Shown: positions 46,829 to 58,740, counted from the first letter of the stretch. The stretch is 64,000 nucleotides of DNA from Sesamum alatum (GCA_034509735.1 JACGWO010000013.1:11862136-11926135); one strand, 5' to 3'. Program-made: numbers and translations. Notes: a model not told the origin generated them from the letters alone.

Positions 46829-49045
46829 TGTTAGAACAGGTGACCAGAAAGTCAATGGTATTGGCTGTTATGAGAACCATTCGTCAATCTGTGAACGAGT
46901 AATATTATGTTAATGAATGTAGTAAGGATTTATAGGCATGAGTTTGTTGTACTTACTGCTTGCATCATTACGATGTCACAACAAATGCCCACAGACTGAA
47001 ATAAACATTTTGGGAAATTGGAACTACGCTTGGAGGTAGGTTCATGAAATCAGTTTCGCTGAATCGGTCTGAAATACTCCAAGTCAAAGGAATCTCGAGA
47101 CAGGGCATCGAGAATCCATTTGAGACTTGCACTAAAAATCTGCTGTCGTGTTTCATCGACGGGTGACGATGATCGTCTAAGCAGTGTTAGTGGGTCGGCC
47201 TGCTGGGGAGCGGCCGACTAAGGTGACTCGCAGGAATCATCATATGGAAGGCACTCGGGCTTGGTCGGTATGACTCGTATTCCCGTTCCGATAGTACGGG
47301 ATTAGTCCTCGGACTTGAGGATCACGGCAGTCCCCTACATACTAAGTTGTATCTTGGATATGGTAAAATTTGACCGGTTACATTACATGGTCATCATAAG
47401 CCTCGTCCAGTGCAGTTGGAGTATGTAAGAACGGTGAATTCCAAGATAGGATCTGTCCCCTGTCAAAGGATATGACAGCAAGAACTCCTATGAACTCGGA
47501 GATGGTTTAGACTCACAAAGTCTATGGCCATAGCACTTGATGTAGTGGGAAAGGATTTCCTACGTCAAGTTAAACCTATCTCGAGCATTATGCATAGTTG
47601 CCTAGTCAAGGATGGAACCCAACCCCTAGACTAAAGGCCGGGAGACAGGCGACAGTAGGACCGTACCCGTACGTATCGAGCGTCGGTAGGACCGCACCTG
47701 CGTATAACTCGACCCTAAATGTTGACACCACATATTCACCTAGTCTCTAGTGCCATGGACCGTTGCTAGATGGCCACCCATGGTAACGGACTACTTTGGT
47801 TATGAAATAACAAGAAGTAGGTCCAAGTCTAGCTGAAAAGTGAACCTAAAGAGTCACACCCGCTACACCAAATGAAAGGGAATTAATTTGAAATTAATTC
47901 CGGGAGATGGTTTAATTTAATGGAATTAAATTATACTTCTTGGAGATTCAAGCCTCGATGAATTATTTGGAATAATCAGGCTTGAGTTCATAAATTAGAT
48001 TTATGAATTTTATAAAGCATGGGCTTTCCTTTTAATTAGATTAAAAGGGAGAATTAATTAATTAGTGGGCTTGGTATATTAAATAGGATTTAATATAAAA
48101 TCCATGGGACTATTTAATTTAGAAATAAATAATCCCATTCTATGGAATTAATTAATGGATTTGGTATATTAAATAGGATTTAATATAAAGTCCATGGGAC
48201 TATTTAATTTAGAATTAAATAAGTCCTTTCCATTAATTAATTAATGGGCTTAGTATATTAAATACGATTTAATATAAAGTCCATGGGAATATTTAATTTA
48301 GAATTAAATAGGCCCATTCCATAAAGCCCATCAAAATGGATGGACAAGATTTGATCTAGAGAATGATGAGATGAAGGGCCATGATTAATTTGACTTAATC
48401 AAAGCCTAATTTGACTAGGATTTTTACATAGTGTGTCTCTTTGGAAGAGTTTGAGAACGAATAGGAAATTCCATCTTCTATAAATACTCAAAAACACACA
48501 CTCACACCTACTAATCTCTACAACTCTCATCTCTCAATTCTCCTCAAGATTTCGTCCATCCCTATTTCACTCTCCAAGAATACTACTTCGTTCTTCTTGA
48601 TTTATTCAGTTAAGAACATAAGAGACATTGATTGCGTTAATTCATAGCGTGTATCGATATCTCTTCTCCCCAAATAATTTCTTGCTAGCACAAAGGTTGT
48701 TTGCTTTTCCGGTGGAGCGAGTGAGATGATTTAGAGGGTCTCTTCTTTGAGATCTTGGTGCAAAACGGGGAACAATGCATGTAGCCGAAACAAAGACAAA
48801 ACTACAACCGGGTAGGTTCTTTAATTTCGTTTTTCCGGTTTCAATTCTATGGCCTCCATGTTGTGTTTTATTGAACATGAGATACACCGAACGCCGGGAG
48901 AATCAAGGGCACACCCCTTGATTCGTTTATGTATGTTATGCATAATTTAAATTTCATTGAATTATGTTTTGCAATTTTATTATGCAATCTTTTCGCGCTT
49001 TCACTATTCGCGTTAATCTCCCGGGCCGATCCACACAATCTTTCA
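46829..49045 (+). repeat. 3' LTR of the nested element
   Basis: Collinear with 39,361-41,600; TATAAATAC is at 48,479-48,487 and the U5-side hairpin at 48,901-48,923. It ends TTTCA before the target duplication ATGGG. A segment of about 25 bp around 48,425 (the GACTAGGTCAAAATCCTAGTC repeat) is shortened relative to the 5' LTR. Confidence 0.9.
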
Positions 49046-49050
49046 ATGGG

Positions 49051-49390
49051 ATATCAAAAATAATTATTAAATTTTAATTAATTGTGTTGGGGACACACGT
49101 CCAAGTCTAGCTGGGGAGAACCTAAAGAGTCACACACAGTCCACTGGATGTGGAAGGGAATTAATTCTGGAAGAAGGATTAATGTAATGGGATTAAATTA
49201 ATCTTGGAGAGCATAAATGATTAGATCATTTATGCAAATAATCCATGGGATGGATTTCCCAAATTTTTAATTAATGTATTAATATAATTTTGGGTTTTGG
49301 CCTTTATGAATTGATAGGATTAATTTATTGGCCTTAATATATAAATTGAATTTATAAATTAAAGAGACTGGGCTTGAACCCTTTTAATCT
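49051..49390 (+). repeat. 3' LTR of the older element, part 2
   Basis: ATATCAAAAATAATTATTAA onward is collinear with 32,275-32,605 and breaks off near 49,390 (GGGCTTGAACCCTTTTAAT), before the promoter region of the LTR. Confidence 0.8.
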
Positions 49391-50040
49391 ATATTCTATA
49401 TCTATATCTATATAAAAGCACCAATCTCCCTAATGATTTCTTCTTTTTTTGATTTGTCTAAATTAACTTTATCATATTAATTTTTCATAGGGGTGATTAT
49501 GTAAAATCATGGCTTATTAATCCACATTAAATACTTTCACATTATAGTATTTACTCTTGCTAATTATTATTTTCACATTATAGTATTTACTCTTATTAAG
49601 TGCTGTTTACATGTTTATATCGAAACTTAATTCATTTTCTTATAGAGTGAAAAAAAAATACCTCATAAGAATAGAAAAATACTACAAAATAAAAATAAAA
49701 ATAAAAAACTAAAAGAACTTGCGTAAATTGATTTCATTTTCTCCTGAAAATGTGAGGAAACGATAATTGAGAGTACGTCAAGAGATGATTATAGGCACTC
49801 AATTGTGCTCAGTGCCTCGAGTATAATCTTAATTTTTTTATGTTAAATTTCTTGATACTTAAAAATGTCATATTGTATCTTTTTCTAGCACAATACTCCT
49901 TCTCTATGCCTTTTGATCGTCTGTGATTTTTTTTCATCACATATAGCTAGGGATGAAAAAATAAGCATCAAATAATTAACTATAAAATTTAAAAAATTCT
50001 ATATGATGGTAAAAACTAGAAAGTAAAATGCAAATAAATA
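49391..50040. other. AT-rich spacer with Helitron-like start
   Basis: No gene. It opens with TCTATATTCTATATCTATAT and AAAAGCACCAATCTCCC, a form seen at 5' ends of some plant Helitrons. A 24-bp tandem-type duplication (TTTCACATTATAGTATTTAC...) lies at 49,534-49,557 and 49,571-49,594. No matching 3' end was found. Confidence 0.3.
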
Positions 50041-50498
50041 GGCCCCTTCCCTTCTCTTTTGGATGAATGGGGTGCTTTAGAAGGCGCTTTCCGATCTACG
50101 GTCCCTCGGAGCGAAGGGTTAGGCAGGTAGTATGGGCCCTCTGACTTCCAGCTATGTGCTGTGCGGCTCCCGCGAAGCGAATGAAGGGAAGCTCGAAGAG
50201 CTTACGGGTGAGCTTACGCTTACTCTCAGCCTCTTTGATTGGTAGGCGGGGGGCTAAGCCCCCTACTTAAGATTCAATTCATAAGGCTAATTTGATCTTG
50301 TCGTGACGCTTTGGTTAGGCCGACTACTATAGGCTAGCTACTTCTAGCTTCTATAGTGGCCCTTCCACTTTGGCGTAGTTTTAGTTTGTATTGGTACTGA
50401 ATGAACATATCAAACAAAGGCCTGTGGAGTATATTACTCCTGACGGCATAGATACTGTGTAGAGCGTCCTGCATGAACCAAGGCCTGTGGGTTAGGTT

Positions 50499-50768
50499 CG
50501 GTTCAGTCCATGCGTCGGCCAGGTCGGACATGAAGAAGTAGGGACAGCTGATCGACGCGACGATGGCTCCATACGGGAAAACCGAAGGCGCTTGTTCGCT
50601 AAAGAAATCATGATTGAGCATAGATTAGGAAGGAATAAGCTATTTTAAAAGGAGGCAGGATAGAAAGTATATAGTCTAGCTAAAGGGAGAAGGAAGGACA
50701 GGGGTTAGTACTAGCGATAAATTTCCTGTGGGATTCATTCGCGCGCGCGTAACACCATCGATTCATTT
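50499..50768 (+). repeat. Direct repeat family R1+R2
   Basis: The first 174 bp (50,499-50,672) recur at 51,033-51,206 with one mismatch seen. The next 96 bp (50,673-50,768) recur at 51,366-51,461. The halves are joined here but separated by 159 bp in the second locus. Confidence 0.85.
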
Positions 50769-51699
50769 ATCGTTCCTGCCTGCCAACTAGGCAGTCAGTC
50801 ACTGGCTTTGCTTTAGCTACAATTCTAAAACAGAAGTCATACCGAGCTGCAATTCCTCGCTGACTACCGTTCACCACTCTTGGTGGTTAGCTCCCCCGCT
50901 CCTGCCCTCCGACTAGGAGGTCAGTCGCAGCTAGAATGTGTATGTGGTGCAGATGACTCTTGGTTGGAAGACGATTATGGGCACAGAGCCATAGGAAGTA
51001 TTTGAGTTTGTTGAGAGTGGGGGTGGCCTGCGCGGTTCAGTCCATGCGTCGGCCGGGTCGGACATGAAGAAGTAGGGACAGCTGATCGACGCGACGATGG
51101 CTCCATACGGGAAAACCGAAGGCGCTTGTTCGCTAAAGAAATCATGATTGAGCATAGATTAGGAAGGAATAAGCTATTTTAAAAGGAGGCAGGATAGAAA
51201 GTATATCTTGACTTCTTTGTTCCGTCGTTGACCCATGATCAATGGCTGGACCATGCTCTTGCCTTTAGGCCCCCCACTACCAACCTCTTAATGTCGGGAT
51301 ATCCGGCGCTTAAGGCAACTTCCTAACTCAATCGGTTTTTTGAAGCGAATCAAGCTCCTTCCCGGAGTCTAGCTAAAGGGAGAAGGAAGGACAGGGGTTA
51401 GTACTAGCGATAAATTTCCTGTGGGATTCATTCGCGCGCGCGTAACACCATCGATTCATTTCGAAGAAAAAGAAAGGAAGGAAAAAATAGAAGTTAGTAA
51501 TTTGAAATCCAACTCTAAAAGATCAAAATCAATAAAGTAATAATAAATCAAAGCAAAGCCATAGTAAATAATAAGTAAGACAATGATTTCGAAACTCTAT
51601 TTCAACCCGAAGGACGGTATTTTCAGTTAAAGATCTTGTATTCTTGCCCTAGAACCGCATTTTCCTACTCTACCCCCATGCCTCTATTAGTAATATTCA

Positions 51700-51818
51700 T
51701 TTAATCAAGCTTTGACCGACCCTGGGGACTTAAAAGCCTCCGCAAGAGGAGGCGAGAGCTTATTCGAAGAAGAAGCTCGAAGCTGACATCTTTAAGGGGA
51801 CAAGGAGCTAACCGAGCC
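51700..51818 (+). repeat. Direct repeat R3
   Basis: About 119 bp with AAGCCTCCGCAAGAGGAGGC in the middle, repeated at 52,776-52,894 with two single-base indels. Confidence 0.85.
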
Positions 51819-52141
51819 TTATCCCATTCCTTCATTTAAACGTGAACGGTCGTACTCGCGGGGCGCCCCCAGGCTCAAGTCCTATCTTTAAACCACGTTG
51901 ACGTAGCGACGCCTATATCAAAAGAATATACGATGAAATTGGGTGAGGGAATCGGAAAGGGGCTCATAAACCGGGCTTTTGGGCACACGGAAAAGGGGAA
52001 GTGGATAGAGGGTGCTTCTCAGCTAGAGTTGGGGGTGGGGTCGCTATAGTGGCTAGGGTGAGTCTTCCTACACGGCTGGCCGCCCGGTTCTAGACAAAGC
52101 TGCGGGGGTTACCACCACATCCTTTCCCGATAGACTCGAAG

Positions 52142-52356
52142 CTACCATTCTATTTGCATAAGTGATAGTCGAGATCACCTTAGCTCGAACTTGCTCAAAG
52201 TAAGGATTGCAAGCGGAAAACCATCCCCAAAAGGGACAAGGCGTCCGTAGGTGGTATGCGGGAATCCAAATGATGAACAAGTTCCTAGTCCTTTAATGGG
52301 AAGCAAAGGCAACGAGACGGCGGCTATTGCTCTACAAAAGTCTAAAAGGAAAGTCC
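52142..52356 (-). repeat. Inverted repeat R5
   Basis: About 215 bp present in reverse at 60,115-60,331. Part of the plus copy extends to 60,384 and matches 59,255-59,351 as a third, partial copy. An ORF runs through the repeat in all copies but differs in frame and end, so I do not call a gene. Confidence 0.8.
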
Positions 52357-52416
52357 AAATCAACGCATAACTCTTCGGGGGATAAAAGTAGAACAACTAT
52401 GGCCTAACGAGGCACC
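52354..52416 (+). repeat. Direct repeat R4
   Basis: About 62 bp (CAACGCATAACTCTTCGGGG core), repeated at 52,581-52,642. Confidence 0.8.
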
Positions 52417-53286
52417 CAGAAATGGACTAGCGCGAGGGTTGAACATAGTTAGAGAGAGCGATCAAGCTATTGATTTGGTAGTGGTCTACAAAGGCCTCTA
52501 CATACAGGGGTCGGGTACGGGGATAGCGAATGTAAAGTAAAAATCATTCTGAGTGAAGGTAATTGGTTGGGGATAAAATATCCAAATCAACGCATAACTC
52601 TTCGGGGGATAAAGTAGAACAACTATGGCCTAACGTGGCACCAGTTCTTTCTCTTCTCTCTTTTTTCAAAGTCACGATCAGAAAGGTTTCAATCCGGGCA
52701 TTTTTTAGGAGCCTTTAGAAAGATAAAATCATAGGAAATAGTTGTTCTTAAAGGTAGCTGCCTTGAGGCTCTACCTTTAATCAAGCTTTTGACCGACCCT
52801 GGGGACTTAAAAGCCTCCGCAAGAGGAGGCGAGAGCTTATTCGAAGAAGAAGCTCGAAGCTGACATCTTAAGGGGACAAGGAGCTAACCGAGCCGACCAT
52901 TCCTGAGTTTAGATATCAAGAAAGCAATGACTCATGCCCTCAGGCTTGGCCTTGGGTGATTAACAATCACTGTTCTTACCATATCATGGGTAGTTGGGTC
53001 GGAATCCGTGTGATGGTTATATCCATTTCATGTCAAAAGAGATTCTTTATTTGTACATTGAGCCATTCCTCAATGAGTCCGGTAGGATTGTTCCTCTTTA
53101 AACAAAGGCCAAATGAGGGCTCTTCCCTCTGCTAGGTTTGCTTTGAGGTAACCGCTCGTCTTGATGCTGGCAGTCAAGAAGGCAAAGATCATCCGATACT
53201 CTGACTTCTCCTAGTGGATCACTGTTATAGGCATCTATCCACTTTGACTATAGCTATGGCTATCTTCACTCACTCCTTTATCGGTA

Positions 53287-53460
53287 AGTCTCATCTTGTG
53301 TGTTGGACGAAGTGACAATAGTCACATTGAACCCTCGAATATGTTCGAAGATCTCGAAATGATCTTCCAGTTCTGGGGAGAATTCGCAAAACTCCGTTTC
53401 CATCGAGAATTGAATAGAGTTTTCCCGTATTTCGACCGGAGAATCTAATAGAGACATTCC
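53287..53460 (-). pseudogene. rpl5: Mitochondrial ribosomal protein L5, 3' fragment
   Basis: On the minus strand one frame reads [17 protein letters not shown], then [31 protein letters not shown] and NTQDET. This is the conserved C-terminal half of plant mitochondrial L5 (large ribosomal subunit, contacts 5S rRNA). About 58 codons are present without a stop. The 5' side breaks exactly at repeat R6 (53,458) and the last dozen or so codons after NTQDET are replaced by unrelated sequence. It cannot make a working protein. Either a recombination remnant inside the mitochondrial genome or damage after transfer would explain it. Confidence 0.85.
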
Positions 53461-53561
53461 ACAGGCCTTGGTTCATGCAGGACGCTCTACACAGTATCTA
53501 TGCCGTCAGGAGTAATATACTCCACAGGGCGTGGAACCCTCTTCATATCATAGTCTTCGGT
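53458..53561 (-). repeat. Repeat R6, three copies
   Basis: The minus-strand core (CTGTGGAGTATATTACTCC to AGAGCGTC) also lies at 50,421-50,490 and 59,577-59,660 on the plus strand. The 53,458 copy combines the flank of both. Its edge coincides with the break in rpl5 at 53,460. Confidence 0.8.
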
Positions 53562-55769
53562 CCTTCAGTAGCTTGATCGCTCTCTCTACCCGGAAGCCCA
53601 AAAAGCGTGAGGGGAGCTGGCATAGTTGAGATGATGCTGTTACTCTCCCAACCAAAGAGAGACGGGAGAGCGACTGACCTCTAAGTGGTTCGACTGACGG
53701 GGGAGAAAGAGACATTCATCTGTATTGTCAGAACAGATCAACGAAGGTATATACCGTGCCACCGGGGGTGACGAGAGCGCGTCGTACTGTGTGGAGGAAG
53801 GCAAGATAGCTCTACCATGCCATCCAGTCGAGCCCCAACCCTCAACCCGCACTCAAGAATGCTCATATATAGGAAGCACCCATGTTTTTCTTTGGCTATA
53901 CAGACAGTAGTTATAAGCAACTATACGTAAGCCGATTTCGCACATCACATAACCGAAAGAGGTCGGAATTCGTGTAACTCAGGAAATGGGACAAAACCAT
54001 TTTGGAATGAAGTGGGACTTCCTTCTGTTTGAAAGAACTTCCTTATGTCTTATGTTAACAAAGTGGGAGCCGAGTGCTTCGTTTGATGGAAGCACGAGGT
54101 GAGCTGCAATACTTTATTCTCTTCCTCTATAAACCGAAAACCAATTTGACGATAGGATCCATCGAAAGAAATGAGATTATCGCGGATATAACACATTCAA
54201 ATTCAAAAATTATCCTGATGTAGAGGCAATCCATTCAGCCGTCACGTCAGCCGAGAAGACGGACTTGCTGGTATTGTCAAATAGAGTATAGAAGACTTCT
54301 TCCGCTCTAGTGGCGGGTTTCTCTTTTCATTAAGTAGCCCCTCATTCACCTCGTACACTGAGTCAAGCAACTTCTTCTTTTCTGTCATGAAGACATCCCG
54401 CTACTTTGCTCAGTAATCACTAATAGGCCGAGTGATAAGCTACAAGTCCTTTCATCAAGGAATGGAATCCGCAACTACTGAATCTATAGAAGGGCGCAGG
54501 ACACTGCTAAAAGAGAAGGCGCAAAGACCAATCCTCCTGCCGATTCGAAGGGGTCTGGCTTGTATAGTTGAAGGAGAAGCAATTCAATAGGTAGAGTCGC
54601 AATTGCTTCGCTAGCTCTTAGAGAAGACAGAGCGGGGAATGTCTTATGTTGAAGTGTTGAAGAATGCCTTGTTGTCGGACTAGGAAAAAGCGCTGCTATT
54701 TCCGCTATTGGAGGAAAGCATCTCTTTTTCTTTCGAGAGGGGCATAGTTTCGTAGCCAAGTGAAAGACGTGCCAACTTCTCCTACTCTTTCTTAAGCGCT
54801 GGTTCTGCTTTCACTAAAGGGCAGACTAGCGGAATAAACGCTTAGATGAATAGTTGCAGTGGGACTTCTTACTTGACTTTCAGCGGGTTTGGAAGACGGA
54901 CTACTATATAGTCGGGGATGAAGATGAGAGCAAGGAAGGTTAGTTAACGGCCGGCTCCCAACTATAGAAAGGGCTATAGTCGTAGAAGCAAGGGATTCAG
55001 ATTCAGAATAGGCGGCTAGGCTACTTTAAGCTCCAACCGGTGATTTTCTTTCCGGGTATGAGTTCCGATCAGTTGAAGCCCTTCCTTACTCCCTTTGAGG
55101 GCCGCTTTCCGCCAAGTAGGTAGAATAGCCGGCTAAGTGTGAAGCCAAGTCATCGAAGTAAGCTGGGTAAGAATAACCACCTTGCTTCTCTTCTCTTAAA
55201 AATTTTCTAGTTGGATGAAAAGAGCGCGCCTAAAAGCAACCTTTTTCTTATATACGATACCACCCCTTGCTTCCGCCAATCCACTTCTACCGAGCATTGA
55301 CCCGCGAATTCTTTCTACATTTTTATAGGGAAAGCGTGGTGAAGTAAGAAGCAGGAATCCGCGTATCCATCTTCAAGGTTGAGTCCCGTCACGGATCACT
55401 TTCTATATCTATCTTTTAGAATAGCAACTTTTTTTCCGCCTTTTAAAATTGTCACCTTCATGAAACACACACCTGGTCGGAGCTGGCGTAAAGCCTTGTT
55501 ATAGCTAATACAGTGACTCCCGCGGATATAGGCGTTCACCCTAATCTGAATCTCCTAACCGAATTGCTGAATCCGGGGAGTCAACTCTACATGGAGGGTA
55601 CTCGAATCTTACTTTCATGGAACTGGGGTGTTGGATGATTTCTTCTTTCTTTTTTTCGGGGAAGAAATGTCCATGGGGCTAGGAATCAACTACCGAGAAC
55701 GAAGATTCGACTGAAAGCAGCCGGAATGGAATAACGAATTGAATAGATGTGGATGGAACTGCCTACGTT

Positions 55770-56269
55770 NNNNNNNNNNNNNNNNNNNNNNNNNNNNNNN
55801 NNNNNNNNNNNNNNNNNNNNNNNNNNNNNNNNNNNNNNNNNNNNNNNNNNNNNNNNNNNNNNNNNNNNNNNNNNNNNNNNNNNNNNNNNNNNNNNNNNNN
55901 NNNNNNNNNNNNNNNNNNNNNNNNNNNNNNNNNNNNNNNNNNNNNNNNNNNNNNNNNNNNNNNNNNNNNNNNNNNNNNNNNNNNNNNNNNNNNNNNNNNN
56001 NNNNNNNNNNNNNNNNNNNNNNNNNNNNNNNNNNNNNNNNNNNNNNNNNNNNNNNNNNNNNNNNNNNNNNNNNNNNNNNNNNNNNNNNNNNNNNNNNNNN
56101 NNNNNNNNNNNNNNNNNNNNNNNNNNNNNNNNNNNNNNNNNNNNNNNNNNNNNNNNNNNNNNNNNNNNNNNNNNNNNNNNNNNNNNNNNNNNNNNNNNNN
56201 NNNNNNNNNNNNNNNNNNNNNNNNNNNNNNNNNNNNNNNNNNNNNNNNNNNNNNNNNNNNNNNNNNNNN
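55770..56269. other. Assembly gap, 500 N
   Basis: Exactly 500 unknown bases, a conventional placeholder length. Both flanks look mitochondrial-like, and ORFs spanning it are artefacts. Confidence 0.99.
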
Positions 56270-56624
56270 AACCTTAATCAACTAAGTATAGGCTGTGCAC
56301 TCCCTCAAAACACTCTTGTTTCGGCTCTCGAAGTCCACTTTCCGCTTAGAATCCTGCGCTACTACGAAGAGTTCGCAGCTTGTGGAGGCGTCCTTATACC
56401 TATGTACCGAAAGGAATTCGACGCTTGCGATATGATAGCTGCTAGAATTGAAGAAGTCTTGATTGAATAGCTCTTGCTTGTTCCCCATGGTCTCTTGATG
56501 GATCTGCTCTTTCGCCTAGAATCGTCTTCTTTTAGCTGGTGGCTTATAACCCTAGATCGACTAGGAAGTAGCAAGAAAGAATAGATAGATAAGAAAAAAC
56601 GGATGAGATTAGGTCCTCTCAGAT

Positions 56625-56737
56625 CTAAACAATCTTGTTTTTTTTGAAACATGAAGAAATAAAGAAGCCATTGCAATTGCCGGAAATACTAGGCCTACTA
56701 AAGGCACAAAAATAGAGGGAAAATTGAAAGTTGTCAT
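56625..56737 (-). pseudogene. psaI: Plastid psaI (photosystem I subunit VIII) pseudogene
   Basis: From an ATG at 56,737 the minus strand reads [19 protein letters not shown], then [11 protein letters not shown]. This is the one-helix photosystem I subunit VIII of the thylakoid membrane. The gene is normally 36 codons plus stop (111 nt); here ATG to the collinear TAG (56,625) is 113 nt. One extra T after CATG and one extra A in the A-run (8 against 7) shift the frame in the last eight codons. The sequence upstream (to about 56,830) also looks like plastid spacer. It is a plastid fragment, probably carried in by the mitochondrial-like DNA. Confidence 0.85.
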
Positions 56738-58740
56738 AAAATGGGTACCTCGATTTACTATTTGTACCTGTTATTATTTTTTTTAATATTTTATACTAAT
56801 TATAATTAAGTATATGTTCCAAGTAAAGGGTGAGCTCTCTCCTTACTGTGACCTTCCTCTTTAACTGGTCATGGTAGGCGCGTCATCTATAGCAGTTGCC
56901 TGCTCGCCCTTGTCTCCTTCGCCTCCGACTGAAAATGATGGGAATCCTATCGATAAAGAAGAGGCATAAGCATCGCCTCTCGATCCAATCCGTCTTCCTG
57001 GCCTCCCAACACACTCTTGATACGAAAGAAACCTCCCGCCATAGAGAAGAGATCTAAAGTCTGGGTCCCCTCGATCACCCTCCCTTGAACCTGAACTGGT
57101 CGAGAGAGATGAACCCGCACCACATTTTAGTTCCTTCGAATCGAAACCCCCAACTAGAGATGAAATTCCAGAACCTAAACAACTCAGTTGAGAGCTCCGT
57201 GACTGGAAAAAGGGAAGGTCCACCAATGATTGAATATATCTATTAGAGTAGAGTTAGCCCGACATTGCCGATCAGACGATTCGACGGTAGATTGCATTTC
57301 AATCATTTCATTTATCTTCTTTCTTTTTTCTTATCCTATCACATATAGTATTCATCTCTACCTGGTGATAAATAAAGCAGTCGTAACCCTGTGTTGATCT
57401 CTCCGAAATTTCATAAAACGGGCTTCTAGAGATCCCCAATGACCCATCCTCGCATGAATTGCTAAGGATCCAATAAGTCCAACTTGATTCCCTCAGATGT
57501 GTCAATTGGGCAATCTTACTAACTGGAATCAAGAAATTAGTAGATCTGTTCCGACCAAAAACGGGAATGGGCTAGGGTTATGAACTTATAATCTGATGAT
57601 CGAGTCGATTCCATGATTATAAGTTCATTCCATACCGGACCGGGCCTCTCACTTCTCTATCTCCCTTCCCCTTTCCTTTACTTACCTGCGGTACCCTTGC
57701 TTACTTACTTTGACTTATGGTCCCGTAATCCACTATCTGATAGATAACTAGAGCCCTAAGCTCAGTCTAGGCTAAGTTCAGGGAGCTTATTTAATTAAAA
57801 TGAAAAAGGGTCTTTCAGTCTTAGCTCCAGCGGCTTCAGGAAGTACAGTATAGCTATAGAAGCTGGCTCCAGGATAGAGAAAAGAGATCCGTCTGTTGTC
57901 AGAAGTCTTGTTGACTCAGACGGGAGTGAAAGAGATTCTGATTCAAGTTCTCTATAGTCAGTATCCGTAGCTAGGTTAGGCTATTGAGAAGGCTAGTATA
58001 ATACTCGTGTAGGAGAGTCCTATAGTCAAGAGAAAGTAGGAGTGGGATAAAGCGAAAGAAGCGGCTTTAGGAGGTGTTCAAAAGACGAGATTTTACCCAA
58101 GAAGAAAGACGACGAAGAGAGAAGAAGGAATTCCTCACAGGGATCAGATTATCCTAAGCAACCCCACTCACAAACAGCCACCCAAGGGTAAGAAGAAAAA
58201 GAGGAAGCCCGGTTAATGTAAGCATCCATTTCTTGGGTCACATTTGAGGACCCTTCATATTCTGTTCGTGCTTCTATCAAGTGTTGCATTCGCAACATCT
58301 AACCTTATCTCATCCACCTAGCAAAGATCGGTGGGCCAGACGCAACAGAGCGACGACCCGGGAGCGGATTCCCCACCGGCAGGGGGGCAGGAGACGGCCA
58401 TCTCAAGGCGCATCACGACCTACAGGCAACACCGGCGAGACCTGGGAAGGCAACCCGATTGGGAGTCAGAGGATCCATAGTACCCGCAGCCTCCCGTGAG
58501 ACCGAGAACTCGATTTCGGGTGAAGCCTTAGTTGTCGCTGGTGGTGGAGGAAAGGCTTTTAGTGGTTTTTTGCTTTAGCTCCGTTCCTGCTTGCCAACTA
58601 GGCAATCAGTCACTCCCCTGGCTTTCCGGCTATTCCGCTTAAGGCTTATCTGACGTGGCTGGCTATCTTATCCTTGCCTCCCATCCAGGGTGGCTTACTT
58701 TATCGCCTCTTTACAGTCGTGTGTAATATAATAGTCATAA

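Larger units (their letters stand above)
39361..49045 (+). mobile_element. Complete but coding-dead nested Copia element
   Basis: The 9,685-bp unit has LTRs of 2,240 bp (39,361-41,600) and 2,217 bp (46,829-49,045), a perfect primer site, a 2.4-kb leader with two GC patches, a heavily eroded gag-pol and a purine tract. The target duplication ATGGG (39,356-39,360; 49,046-49,050) is perfect. The two LTRs differ at about 4% of the first 430 bp compared, largely C/T and G/A changes. The coding part is far more damaged than such LTR divergence would produce, so the copy was probably already defective when it moved, using another element's enzymes. Confidence 0.9.
31283..49390 (+). mobile_element. 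Older Copia element interrupted by a younger one
   Basis: A 5' LTR (31,283-33,435), primer site, leader, decayed gag-pol, purine tract and the first 974 bp of a 3' LTR (38,387-39,360) are present. The 3' LTR resumes at 49,051 after the nested element and breaks off at about 49,390. Removing 39,361-49,050 restores one continuous LTR. The far LTR end is missing, so its target duplication (GAATA is the left flank) cannot be tested. Its pol shares the erosion of the nested element. Confidence 0.85.

Noticed and set aside
52068..52396. Two overlapping minus-strand ORFs within repeat R5
   Set aside because: The inverted copy at 60,060-60,331 has different frame relations and ends, so the frame is not conserved.
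56270..56470. Open frame running out of the N gap (NLNQLSIGCALPQ...)
   Set aside because: Only 67 real codons, no recognised family and no start in view; could be a fragment of a mitochondrial ORF but not supported as a gene.
56861..57226. 121-codon minus-strand ORF in the organelle-like block
   Set aside because: Ser/Gly-rich, no recognised family. Mitochondrial spacers often contain such ORFs by chance.
57308..57532. 74-codon minus-strand ORF
   Set aside because: Not assignable to any mitochondrial or plastid gene I can recognise, so no call.
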